Positions 1-9,300 of a stretch of DNA of 13,480 nucleotides are shown here, in pieces. The notes beneath the pieces are model-generated. The model searched no databases, had not been told where the DNA came from, and was given only the letters and a program-made list of their open reading frames with translations. The first letter of the stretch is position 1. Each line of letters starts with the position of its first letter. A program made the translations under genes and the position numbers. Source of the stretch: Thiomargarita sp. (GTDB lineage: Bacteria; Pseudomonadota; Gammaproteobacteria; Beggiatoales; Beggiatoaceae); assembly GCA_030635005.1 (NCBI GenBank), contig DAOVZS010000049.1, positions 1 through 13,480 of the forward strand, read 5' to 3'.

Positions 1-36
1 CACCTTATATTAAAATTGCATCACGTTATATTAAAA
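1..36. repeat. Two-copy direct repeat, 21-bp period
   Basis: The 15-mer CACCTTATATTAAAA (1-15) recurs as CACGTTATATTAAAA (22-36) with one mismatch, giving a 21-bp period. The second copy runs directly into the palindromic repeat that begins at 37. The array may continue to the left of the window. No function can be assigned. Confidence 0.6.
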
Positions 37-86
37 CCTAGGGCGTTGCCCCAGGCTGATATATGTCGCCCTTTCAGGGCTTGTAT
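37..86 (-). repeat. 50-bp palindromic dispersed repeat, left copy
   Basis: These 50 bases are the exact reverse complement of 11414-11463. The element contains two hairpins. One is GCCCT-GAA-AGGGC. The other is CCTGGGGC-AAC-GCCCTAGG, an 8-bp stem with one G.T wobble. A short AT-rich linker separates them. The structure resembles REP/BIME-type extragenic palindromes, which are typically non-coding and dispersed in a genome. Identity ends sharply at both edges. Strand is given relative to the copies near dndA. Confidence 0.85.
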
Positions 87-187
87 AAAGTGATGGTAGT
101 GGGTCATTGCCTCTGGTTCTAAAACATGTAAAGATGCTTTTTAGAAACAGAGTGCGTAACATCAGTTAATAATGCTCAGTACTTAAT
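87..187. other. Leader region before the seven-gene run
   Basis: About 100 bp lie between the palindromic repeat and the first ATG. I see no coding region. An AT-rich hairpin can be drawn (TTCTAAAA at 117-124 with TTTTAGAA at 139-146, plus a short inner CAT/ATG pairing) but it has no following T-run, so it is not a convincing terminator. A promoter for the downstream genes should lie here or further upstream, but no -35/-10 pair with good spacing stands out. The sequence TTAATAAT at 166-173 is at most a weak -10 candidate. Confidence 0.3.
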
Positions 188-1453
188 ATGAGATATTTCA
201 AACAAAAAAATGGCTGCCTAATGGCAGGTAATATCAATGTATTAACGCTCATTAAAAAATATGGGACACCCTTATATGTGTATGATCTTGATATTATTAA
301 ACAACAATACGAATGTTTAAGACAGGCTATCCCTAAAAAAGTCACTATATTTTATGCCATTAAAGCAAATCCTAATCCAAAAATTTGTTCATTTCTGCGT
401 TCCTTAGGCGCAGGTGCCGAAATTGCCTCGGCGGGAGAACTGTATATCGCTTTAAAATCAGGCTTTCAAGGCAAAGATATCATATATAATGGACCCGGAA
501 AAACAGATGAAGAGATACAGTATGCCATTGAAAATGATGTACATCTCATTAATGTTGAAGCATTAGATGAACTCCAACGTATTAATACATGGGCTCACAC
601 TGCACAACGTATGACTAAAGTCTGTTTAAGAATTAATCCGCTACAGGCTATTAACCAAGCCAAAATGCAAACAGGGGGCGGTTCCCAAAAATTTGGTATT
701 GATGAAGAAATCATTGAAACACTGATTGAAACAGCATTAGACTTAGAATGGCTTGAATTGGTGGGAATACATGTTTATATTGGATCTCAAATATTGGATC
801 ACACAGTATTATTAGAACAAATCTCTTATACATTAAATATAGCCTGTCGTCTAACGCAACATTTTCCCTTAAAATATCTGAATTTTGGAGGTGGATTAGG
901 CGTTCCTTATGATGATAATGACCCTATATTTGATGTTAAGGCTTTTGGCATCGGCTTAACAAACCTCATTAACACCGTCTCACAAAAGTATGACTTATCT
1001 CACACCCAGTTTATTTTAGAACCGGGTAGATTTTTAGTCTCTGAATCGGGTATTTTTTTAACCAAAATCATTAGTATTAAAGAATCTCGTGGAAAAAAAT
1101 ATGCCATTATTGATGGGGGTATCAATCATGCTTTCTTACCCATTCGTATGAATCGGCACTATCCCACAGTAATCGCCAATAAAATGGGACAAAAAAATGA
1201 ACATATGATGACACTTGCAGGTCCTTTATGTACCAGTTTAGACATTTTTACAACCGAAGTCGCCTTACCACCTGTCGCACTCAATGATATTATCAGTATA
1301 TTTAACTCAGGTGCGTATGGTTTTTCAGCAAGTATGCTTTATTTCCTCAGTGCCCCCATGCCAGCTGAAATTATGATCCAAAAGGGGCAAAGTATTGTGA
1401 TCAGACGTAGAGGACGAAAAGAAGACTTTTTATTACATTGTGACCCTTCATGA
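188..1453 (+). CDS. PLP-dependent fold-III (Orn/DAP/Arg type) amino-acid decarboxylase
   Basis: A 421-residue enzyme of the alanine-racemase-fold decarboxylase family (LysA/SpeA/SpeC type), expected to remove CO2 from an amino acid in the cytoplasm. The PLP lysine is K59 in YAIKAN. Other visible signatures are HVYIGSQ (195-201), the phosphate-binding GGG (234-236) in LNFGGGLGVPY, EPGR (288-291), the cross-subunit catalytic cysteine C348 in GPLCTSLD, and GAYGFSAS (385-392). The combination GPGKTDEE, KMQTGGG and GPLCTSLD recalls the branch annotated as exosortase-A-associated PLP decarboxylases rather than housekeeping LysA. The substrate cannot be read from the sequence. Neither possible start (188, or ATG at 221 giving MAGNINVL) has a good Shine-Dalgarno, so the first 11 residues are uncertain. 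The stop overlaps the start of the PanC-like gene (ATGA), which implies translational coupling and a shared pathway. Confidence 0.9.
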   Translation: MRYFKQKNGCLMAGNINVLTLIKKYGTPLYVYDLDIIKQQYECLRQAIPKKVTIFYAIKANPNPKICSFLRSLGAGAEIASAGELYIALKSGFQGKDIIYNGPGKTDEEIQYAIENDVHLINVEALDELQRINTWAHTAQRMTKVCLRINPLQAINQAKMQTGGGSQKFGIDEEIIETLIETALDLEWLELVGIHVYIGSQILDHTVLLEQISYTLNIACRLTQHFPLKYLNFGGGLGVPYDDNDPIFDVKAFGIGLTNLINTVSQKYDLSHTQFILEPGRFLVSESGIFLTKIISIKESRGKKYAIIDGGINHAFLPIRMNRHYPTVIANKMGQKNEHMMTLAGPLCTSLDIFTTEVALPPVALNDIISIFNSGAYGFSASMLYFLSAPMPAEIMIQKGQSIVIRRRGRKEDFLLHCDPS

Positions 1454-2349
1454 ATATTATCACTTCCGCTGATCAAGCCCGTTGCACCCTAAATGAACTC
1501 AAAACAAAAGGATATACCATAGGTTTTGTGCCCACCTTAGGCGGTTTGCACAAAGGACATCAACTGCTGATGCAACGCTCATGTGAAGAAAATGATATCA
1601 CGGTGATCAGCATATTTTTGAATCCCTTGCAATTTAGAAAACAACAATTTCTCGCCTATCCCAGTGATTTTAATCAAGATCAGCGTATTGCAACAGAAAG
1701 CAAAGTAGATATCATCTTTCATCCCAGTGTCGCAGAAATGTATCCACACAATGATTTTTTTTTTGGAAAAACAGATGATTTAACACACCGTGATCCTGAA
1801 AAATTCATCATTAACAAAGGCATCATGAAAGTCTCATCAAATTTAGTCAATCGTTTAGATGGTAAAATGCATCCTTGGGTTTTTGATGGCGCAGCCACCA
1901 TTGTTCATAAATTTTTAGGGCTATTACAGCCAAATCGTGCCTATTTTGGTGAAAAAGATTTTCAACAACTGGCGATTTTAACAAAAATGGCTCGTATCTA
2001 CTTTCCACACATCACAATAGTAGGCATTCCCACATTACGAGATACGGATGGATTAGCCTTTAGTTCAAGAAATGTGTTACTTTCCAATCAACAACGTCAA
2101 AGTGCACTCAGTGTATGTCACGCGCTGAAACAAGCGAAACGAAAAATTCTGGCAGGAGAAACGACATCAAAAAACATCTTAAATCTTATACTTAAGGCTA
2201 TCTCACCAGAAATCACGATAGATTATATTGAAATAATCACTCAAAACACATTAGCCCCCGTTATTCATATTCATGAGGATATTGTGTTATATGTTGCTTT
2301 TTTTATTAATAGCATACGATTAACAGAAACACTTATTGTAAATAGGTGA
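1450..2349 (+). CDS. Pantoate-beta-alanine ligase (PanC)-like amide ligase, divergent
   Basis: A 299-residue member of the pantothenate synthetase family, a nucleotidyl-transferase-fold enzyme. The canonical reaction adenylates pantoate and transfers it to the amine of beta-alanine. Visible motifs are PTLGGLH (28-34, usually PTMGALH), the HKGH ATP motif (34-37), SIFLNPLQF (54-62), FGEKDFQQL (166-174) and DGLAFSSRN (200-208, the KMSKS-like loop). It departs from ordinary PanC in a longer stretch of roughly 15 extra residues around 103-130, and in the region usually written RPGHFRGV, which reads HPWVFDGA (141-148) and so lacks the usual Gly-His. It may be the cell's PanC or a paralogue acting on another acid or amine. 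Overlap with the upstream decarboxylase suggests that enzyme provides the amine. I leave the symbol blank because the substrate is not established. Confidence 0.85.
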   Translation: MNIITSADQARCTLNELKTKGYTIGFVPTLGGLHKGHQLLMQRSCEENDITVISIFLNPLQFRKQQFLAYPSDFNQDQRIATESKVDIIFHPSVAEMYPHNDFFFGKTDDLTHRDPEKFIINKGIMKVSSNLVNRLDGKMHPWVFDGAATIVHKFLGLLQPNRAYFGEKDFQQLAILTKMARIYFPHITIVGIPTLRDTDGLAFSSRNVLLSNQQRQSALSVCHALKQAKRKILAGETTSKNILNLILKAISPEITIDYIEIITQNTLAPVIHIHEDIVLYVAFFINSIRLTETLIVNR

Positions 2350-2396
2350 AGACGTGTCTTAATCTATGTGCACTCATTTATGAGAAAACTGAACTT

Positions 2397-3290
2397 ATGG
2401 CTGATCGACGCTTACAAGTATTTCATTCTGTCGCCCGTTTATTAAGTTTTACCAAAGCAGCTGATAGCTTACACATGACTCAGCCAGCGGTGACTTTTCA
2501 AATTCATCAATTGGAAGAGTATTTTAATACGCGCTTATTTGATCGCACCCATAATCGTATTTCATTAACCGCTGTTGGAAAATGCGTTTATGAATATTCC
2601 GAGAAAATATTGAGAGAATATGCCGAAATGGAAAACACCGTTAAAAAAATGACGGGAGAAATGAGCGGTATTTTAATGATTGGCGCCAGTACGACGATTG
2701 CTGAATATTTATTACCTATTTTATTAGGTGATTTTAAAACACAATATCCAGACGTACACATTCGTCTCAGTGTTTCAAATACTGACGGTATTGTGTCAAA
2801 AGTAGAAAATAATGATATTGATCTGGGTTTAGTAGAAGCCCCTGTACGTAATAAAAATTTAATTGTAGAACTTTGTCGTTTGGATCAATTGGTGGCTATC
2901 GTATCACCCAAACACCCATTAGCCACTTTTGAAGAAGTGACGATTGAAAAATTAGTCAGCTATCCCTATATTTCTCGTGAAGAAGGCTCAGGTACACGGG
3001 GAGTGATAAGCCAATATTTAAAAAAACGTGGCTTATCATGGGAAGATTTAAATATTGTCATGGAATTGGGTAGCCCAGAAGCGGTGAAAGGAGCGGTAGC
3101 AGCCAACTTAGGCGTGTCTATCTTATCACGTACCGCCATTCAAAAAGATTTACAATTAGGATTACTGAAAGCAATTAATCTATCACCTCTATTAGAACGC
3201 CCACTGTCTTTTGTTTATAAAAAACAACAATTCCGTTTGCGAGCCATAGAAGCATTATTACACTTCTCACATCATCATTGTGATAGCTAA
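2397..3290 (+). CDS. LysR-family transcriptional regulator
   Basis: A 297-residue LysR-type regulator. The N-terminal winged HTH covers about residues 3-62, with MADRRLQVF, SFTKAADSLHMTQPAVTF and the wing LFDRTHNRISLT. A linker helix follows (about 63-85), then a periplasmic-binding-protein-like effector domain from about 90 to 290, including the SREEGSGTRGV segment and LGSPEAVKGAV typical of the CysB/CbbR-like group. An in-frame GTG at 2346 would add 17 residues and overlap the PanC-like stop, but family members start at MADRRLQVF, and a GAGAA-like ribosome site lies about 10 nt before 2397, so I use that ATG. It sits within a co-directional gene run, three bases before the binding-protein gene, rather than diverging from its likely target. 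It may control this operon in response to an imported or synthesised small molecule, which is inference. Confidence 0.92.
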   Translation: MADRRLQVFHSVARLLSFTKAADSLHMTQPAVTFQIHQLEEYFNTRLFDRTHNRISLTAVGKCVYEYSEKILREYAEMENTVKKMTGEMSGILMIGASTTIAEYLLPILLGDFKTQYPDVHIRLSVSNTDGIVSKVENNDIDLGLVEAPVRNKNLIVELCRLDQLVAIVSPKHPLATFEEVTIEKLVSYPYISREEGSGTRGVISQYLKKRGLSWEDLNIVMELGSPEAVKGAVAANLGVSILSRTAIQKDLQLGLLKAINLSPLLERPLSFVYKKQQFRLRAIEALLHFSHHHCDS

Positions 3291-3293
3291 TCT

Positions 3294-5351
3294 ATGAAAA
3301 CAAAATTATTTTTAATACTTGCGCCAACGCTATTAAGTATAGGATTATTACAATCCTACTTTTGGGTGCCTACTTATGATGCACAAACAAAAGGAAATCC
3401 AGAACGCATCACCAAATTTATAGAAGCCTCGATTGGAGATGCTAAGATTTTAAATCCTATTCTACATTCTGATGGCGCCAGTGGTAGAATGACAGGTTTT
3501 GTCTTTGAAGGGTTACTGGATTTTGATGAAAATTTGAATTTACGGGCACGTCTCGCCACCGATTGGACAATGACTGAAACCGCTTATGTACTTGTCAATA
3601 AAGACGCCCATTTTCCTGATGGCACCGCAGTCACCGCACAAGAAATGCACAATCGGATGACAGCCATTTTCCTCAATACACCGATCACCATACTGCCCCC
3701 CCAACAACACACAAAAGTACTTTCAATACCCGATTCTGATCCGATTACAGTTACACTTCATATCCCTGAACGCTTACAATTTTCCTTAGAACAGGTTGAT
3801 CAAAATTTCTTTCAATTACTGACACCTATTCTCGGTGCAGATTATGAAAAAAATGTGCCTATACATCAATGGATTGACGTTTCTCCTGAGAATCAACGAG
3901 AGACGGTGCGTCCCCAAATGGCAGAATTAATGCCTATTTTTGAACATAATCCGATTATTCTCTTTCATTTACGGGAAGGTGTTTATTTTCATGATGGTCA
4001 TAAATTTGATGCAGAAGATGTTAAATTTACGTATGAAGCCATTATGAATCCCAAAAATCTATCCCCGCGTACATCAGATTTTGAACCGATTAAAACGGTG
4101 GAAATTGTAGATCCTTATACCATACGTATTATATACAAACGGCTTTTTTCACCCGCCATTAACGCTTGGATGATGGGCATCATCCCTGAACATTTACTGA
4201 ATAAGACGGCACTGGATCAAGAAATGGATGATCGCAAGCTCTCCACATCGGCACGCGCCAGTTTTGGGATGCGTGACAGTCAATTCAACCGTCATCCTAT
4301 TGGAATAGGTCCTTTTCGTTTTGTAAAATGGCAAAGTGATGAACTGATTCATTTAACACGTAATGATAATTATTGGGATGACGTCCCTAAATACAAAGAC
4401 TATTACTATCGCATCATTCCAGACGCATTAACACAAGAATTAGAATTTCGGGCAGGGGCGATTGATACCTATACCCCGCAACCCCATCAAGCTATCCGTT
4501 ATAAAAAAAATAAAGCGTATCAATCATTTTCAAGTCTTGGCTTTATATATACCTATATTGGATATAATCATCGGAAACCCTTATTTTCTGATAAGCGTGT
4601 GCGACAAGCTTTGGGGATGGCGATTAATGTAGATGAAATCATCACATACATACTGTATGGTGAAGGCGTCCGTATGACAGGACCTTATCCTCGAAATACA
4701 CAATGGTATGATCACAGCATCAAACCACTGCCTTATGATCCAAAAGGAGCACAACGTCTTCTTGAAACACTGGGCTGGCATAAAAATGATGACGGCTGGC
4801 TTGAAAAAGACGGTAAAATATTTGAATTTAATCTCATTACCAACAATGGAAATTTGCAACGTAAAGCGATTATGACCATTGCTCAAAATAGTTGGCGTAA
4901 AATTGGGATTAAATGCAATACACAACTTTTTGAATGGGCAGTTTTTCTTGAAGATTTTGTGAATACGGGTGATTTTGATGCACTTATCTTGGGTTGGAGC
5001 ATGGGCGTTGATCCTGATTTATATCAAATTTGGCATTCTAGCCAATCAGGATTTGCCCAACTTAATTTTGTAGGCTATAAAAATCCAAAAGCAGATCAAC
5101 TGATTGTCAAGATTCGACAAGAATACGATTTTGCCACGCAGCAAAAAATGACACATCAGCTACATCGCATTCTTGCAGAAGATCAACCTTATACCTTTCT
5201 TTATGCCCCTTTAAGCAATTTAGTACTTGACAAAAAAATCATGATGGTGAATGAGGAAGGGTTATCTACTAAAATAAAACCCACTAAAAGTGGCAATATT
5301 TTTTTCCATTTCAATCGCTGGCGGAAATTAGAATTTTATCCTGAGAACTGA
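3294..5351 (+). CDS. ABC transporter extracellular solute-binding protein, family 5 (DppA/OppA-like)
   Basis: A 685-residue peptide/nickel-type binding protein, expected to be exported and to deliver an oligopeptide-like ligand to an inner-membrane permease. The N-terminus (MKTK, then a hydrophobic stretch to about residue 24) is a signal peptide or membrane anchor. There is no clear lipobox cysteine. The family-5 body is recognisable in LNPILHSDG (53-61), VFEGLLDFDENL (70-81), LREGVYFHDG (226-235) followed by DAEDVKFTYEAI (239-250), HPIGIGPF, and VRQALGMAINVDEII. The protein is longer than the usual 500-550 residues, mostly because of extra sequence between about 110 and 215. The block at 91-120 (HFPDGTAVTAQEM) looks like a degenerate copy of the one at 220-250, as if the N-lobe segment were duplicated. 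The gene starts three bases after lysR and ends one base before the permease gene. Confidence 0.93.
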   Translation: MKTKLFLILAPTLLSIGLLQSYFWVPTYDAQTKGNPERITKFIEASIGDAKILNPILHSDGASGRMTGFVFEGLLDFDENLNLRARLATDWTMTETAYVLVNKDAHFPDGTAVTAQEMHNRMTAIFLNTPITILPPQQHTKVLSIPDSDPITVTLHIPERLQFSLEQVDQNFFQLLTPILGADYEKNVPIHQWIDVSPENQRETVRPQMAELMPIFEHNPIILFHLREGVYFHDGHKFDAEDVKFTYEAIMNPKNLSPRTSDFEPIKTVEIVDPYTIRIIYKRLFSPAINAWMMGIIPEHLLNKTALDQEMDDRKLSTSARASFGMRDSQFNRHPIGIGPFRFVKWQSDELIHLTRNDNYWDDVPKYKDYYYRIIPDALTQELEFRAGAIDTYTPQPHQAIRYKKNKAYQSFSSLGFIYTYIGYNHRKPLFSDKRVRQALGMAINVDEIITYILYGEGVRMTGPYPRNTQWYDHSIKPLPYDPKGAQRLLETLGWHKNDDGWLEKDGKIFEFNLITNNGNLQRKAIMTIAQNSWRKIGIKCNTQLFEWAVFLEDFVNTGDFDALILGWSMGVDPDLYQIWHSSQSGFAQLNFVGYKNPKADQLIVKIRQEYDFATQQKMTHQLHRILAEDQPYTFLYAPLSNLVLDKKIMMVNEEGLSTKIKPTKSGNIFFHFNRWRKLEFYPEN

Positions 5352-5352
5352 T

Positions 5353-6315
5353 ATGTGGTCTTATATTTTTCGTAATCTATTACAACGTTGTGTGTTACTT
5401 GTCATTGTGTCTATCATGGCACATTCTATCGTGCATATTGCACCGGGGGAACCGAGTGAAGTCGATCCCTCGAATCCCCGAATGAAACCAGAGGATATTG
5501 CCAGAATTCGGGCTGCTTTTCATTTAGATGATCCGATTCATCTCCAATATATCTATTGGATGCGTGATTTATTTACAGGTGAATTAAAATCTTTTAAAGA
5601 CAGTCAGCCAGTTTTGCCCAAAATTTGGGAACGTTTTCTCAATTCCTTACCCTTATTCATTTGTGCTACCCTTATTGTATGGACGCTGTCTTTTCCAGCA
5701 GGTATTCAAGCAGCCATTCGACGACGATCCTTATATGATCGGGGATCAACCTTTATCGCATATGCCTTAATTTCAGTGCCGGGATTTTTCTTATCCTATA
5801 TTATGATTTTATGGGTAGTTGACACATTCGGCGTACCTGTCATTGGCATGCGTACTTTTGGAATGGAAGATGCTGACCCTTTTTTCCGCGCTATGGATCG
5901 TATTTGGCATCTGGTCATCCCCTCAATCATGTCGGCACTGACAGGCATTGCGATACTTTCTCGCTATGTGCGTTCCCAAATGTTAGAAGTGATCAGTCAA
6001 GACTATGTGCGTACAGCACGTGCTAAAGGGCTGGATGAAGACACCGTAATCTATCATCATGCGTTACGTAATGCACTGTTGCCTTTTGTGACGCTATTTG
6101 GATTTTTATTACCGGGTTTAATCGGGGGATCGGTGATTTTTGAATATATTTTTGCATGGCCAGGTTTAGGACGATTAGGGTATGAAGCCATTTTAGCCCG
6201 AGATTTTCCTGTCATTTTAACCATTAATTTCTTGGCAGCTGCCTTAACACTGGCAGGCACATTCCTTTCTGATATGCTTTATGCAGTCGTTGATCCACGA
6301 ATTCGTTTAGAATAA
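5353..6315 (+). CDS. ABC transporter permease, DppB/GsiC-like
   Basis: A 320-residue inner-membrane permease of the binding-protein-dependent (BPD_transp_1) family, normal length for DppB-type subunits. The first membrane helix is at about 9-30, followed by the periplasmic loop with HIAPGEP (28-34). Further helices lie at about 98-120, 132-156, 188-205, 240-265 and 285-310. The ATPase-contacting EAA loop is clear at about 212-245: SQDYVRTARAKGLDED then HHALRNALLPFVTLFG. The C-terminus VVDPRIRLE is typical of the family. It should pair with the preceding binding protein. A DppC-like second permease and DppD/F ATPases would be needed for a working importer. None follows; the next gene is a glycosyltransferase, so the other subunits must be encoded elsewhere or the system is incomplete. 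Confidence 0.94.
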   Translation: MWSYIFRNLLQRCVLLVIVSIMAHSIVHIAPGEPSEVDPSNPRMKPEDIARIRAAFHLDDPIHLQYIYWMRDLFTGELKSFKDSQPVLPKIWERFLNSLPLFICATLIVWTLSFPAGIQAAIRRRSLYDRGSTFIAYALISVPGFFLSYIMILWVVDTFGVPVIGMRTFGMEDADPFFRAMDRIWHLVIPSIMSALTGIAILSRYVRSQMLEVISQDYVRTARAKGLDEDTVIYHHALRNALLPFVTLFGFLLPGLIGGSVIFEYIFAWPGLGRLGYEAILARDFPVILTINFLAAALTLAGTFLSDMLYAVVDPRIRLE

Positions 6316-6319
6316 AAAT

Positions 6320-9300
6320 ATGCCTTATCATATTATTGAAGATAAACAGCCTGATGCTTTTCTATTAAATGAGCATCATCAGCCTAGTCGTTTGGGTGAT
6401 ATACCGATATCTTTGACAAAAGATGTGTGTCTCTGTTTTCACTTAATTCCAAATAATGACCTTATGACAGGCATACGATTAAGAATAGGCACTTATTGTC
6501 GTATCAATGATTGTCATCTTACTGTGCATATTAATGATTTTAAAGAACGCTTTAATGCACAGGATTTTGTAGATAATGAATACGTGACGCTACTGTTTTC
6601 TAAAGCCCAAACGTGTGTGGCAGGAGAATCTGTAGAAATTCAGCTCTACTCAGAAGATACCACTGAAAATCATGTGTTTGCTGTGTGGTGTTCAAACATT
6701 GCACATCCCTTTTTTAATCGGATAAGCGCACACCCTATCGTTTTCCCACAAGAATCCGCTCCCAAAGTCAGTATTATCATTCCTGTATTTAATAAAATCT
6801 TGTATACCTATAATTGTTTATTAACCGTACAAGCGTGTGATCCAGAAATCAGCAAAGAAGTGATTATTATTAATAATGCATCCTCAGATGAGACTGCAAC
6901 AGTATTATCACAACTTCAAGGTGCTGTTCACATCATTAATAATCAAGAAAATAATGGATTTGTCAAAGCATGTCGGCAAGGCGCAGAGAGTGCAAAAGGC
7001 GCGTTTATTTTATTTTTAAATAATGATACCCAAGTGACGCCGGGTTGGTTATCACATATGCTGACATTGATGGAGACACATCCCAATATTGGGATTACGG
7101 GATCAAAACTGATTTATCCTGACGGACGTTTACAAGAAGCGGGCGGAATTATTTTTAGTGATGCCAGCGGTTGGAATTATGGACGTTTACAAAGCCCTAC
7201 TGAAGATCGTTTTAATCAAAGCCGAGAAGTAGATTATTGTTCAGGTGCCAGTTTAATGATAAGAACATCATTATGGACACAACTGGGTGGGTTTGATATG
7301 CGTTATGCACCTGCTTATTATGAAGATACTGATTTATGTTTTGCAACACGTCAAGCGGGTTATCAGGTTTTTTATTGTCACAATTCTGAAGTTATCCACC
7401 ATGAAGGCATTACCTCAGGTACCGATATTCAAAGTGGATATAAAGCATATCAAGCGATCAATCAAAAGAAATTTCAAGCAAAATGGTGGCATGTTTTATC
7501 AACAAATCATCCCCCACCGCCCCCGCAATCAGCACCGGATGACGCTGCTTTTAGATTTATGACCGATGATCATCATACTGGATTTCGCATTCCTAAAAAT
7601 AAAATATTAGCAACGCATTTCTTAGCACAAGGATGGGCAGCCAATTTCTGGAGTTACTTAAATCTCACTAAAATAGAGGAAGAACTGGAATTTATTCAGT
7701 CTATTGGATTTAATACGGTTATTTTGCTCGTACCTTGGGTGGGTTTTCAAACCAAAGTTGATCCGATTACGTATTACGAAGACTATTTTACCCTGTTGCA
7801 ACAACTGCTGGATACCTTACAAAAACATGATTTATACGTTATTTTGCGACTGGGTTATACGCATGATAATGGTCCTTATAGCGAGCCAGAGGGATTTTTA
7901 CGACAAGTTGTTGTCGGTGAAGATTCCGTGATGTTGGCAGCGTGGTGTGATTATTTAGATCGCATTTGGGAACTTGTACATTCATATCCGAATGTATTAG
8001 GTGGATTTCTTACGTGGGAAGACTTCTTTTTCATGGATTTAACGCATATTCCCTTAAAACAACGCTTTTTACTCGCAGAACGCACCGGTTATCAAAAATA
8101 TTTAGAAAAAAAATACAGTCTGAAAGAGATTTCTGATCGTTATCAACAATCCTTTTCTAATTATACTGACGTGCCTATTCCTGCTTTCAAATCAAGGGCT
8201 ATTCATCTATTTTCTGAATTTTGGGATACCATTCTGATTGAGACTATTTTTACGACTTCAAAAAAACATTTCCCACGATTATCAATGGAAGTGAGAACTG
8301 ATTGTGATCCACAAGAGAATACACATATTTGTCATCACAATACCTTTAATCTGACTTCAGATGCTGATACATCAATGGTTTACTATACGCCCGCTTATGG
8401 TGCACCTAATGAGGGTCAAGCTGAGCCTGTAGAAAATATATCAACACGTATGCAATGGATGTTTGAACAAATTCATACGCATACTCACAATACTATTTTT
8501 ATTGATCAATTTAATTTTATTGACAATACACCCGGATTTGAACAGAATACCCGTTTATTAGCACATGATATTCCTCGTTTTTTATCTGATATTACCCCCA
8601 TTTTGCAAAAAAATACCATTGGATATGGTTTATGGACTTTGAGAGATGTTCGTGCTAACGCCTTGAAAAATGGTCTTTTTGAACGAAATTATCCCAGTTG
8701 GAACATAGACAAGGGTCAAATTATTTTTGATGCCAAGAGTGGGAAAAAAGTAGCCTCTTTAAATAAAGGCGGTACGCTTCGTCAGTTGCTTGCAGAGTGT
8801 AGTGGAGTGCCTCTTGTTAAAAAAATGCCTTTTCAATTAGATTTTATACTGAAAACAAAACAAAAAGTCTCAGAACCTGTGTTATTAAGGGTATGTGTAT
8901 TGTATGAAAATGCCATGATGTATGATCACATCATTTCTTTTGAACAGGCAGAGGATTGGCAAGACATTCATTTAGATAATATTCCTTTTTCTATGGGATA
9001 TACCTTAGTCTTAGAAAATAAAGGAAGTACGGTGTTGTTGGGTGATTTTTACCTTTATCAATTATGCCAAGAAAATGGTATTATTGATGTTAATAACCAG
9101 CCTAAATCTTTTTTCAAAGATATCGTCTTACTCAACCAAAACTTGAATACCCCCGAAAAACGTCCCCCTCCCAGTTTTTTTCATTCAAAAGAGATCACCC
9201 CGCAACAATTTGAAGGTGTTTTTTCAGATCACTGGATGCGTCAAACGTTACGCGGGATTATTGCCAAACCATCAACAACAGAACCTTTATATTTTGTGAT

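Noticed and set aside
117..146. Terminator or riboswitch in the leader of the first gene
   Set aside because: The hairpin is AT-only in its outer stem, has a bulge and no T-run, and matches no riboswitch core I recognise.
188..1453. Annotation as lysA (diaminopimelate decarboxylase)
   Set aside because: Family motifs fit the fold-III decarboxylases in general, but the sequence is closer to the GPGKTD/GPLCTSLD branch and the neighbours do not suggest lysine synthesis.
4581..4925. 114-residue minus-strand frame inside the binding-protein gene
   Set aside because: Antisense shadow; the plus-strand frame has clear family motifs over the same bases.
7287..7931. Two alternate-frame plus-strand ORFs inside the glycosyltransferase gene
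   Set aside because: The main frame is continuous and carries GT2 and barrel motifs here, so these are shadows and not signs of a frameshift.
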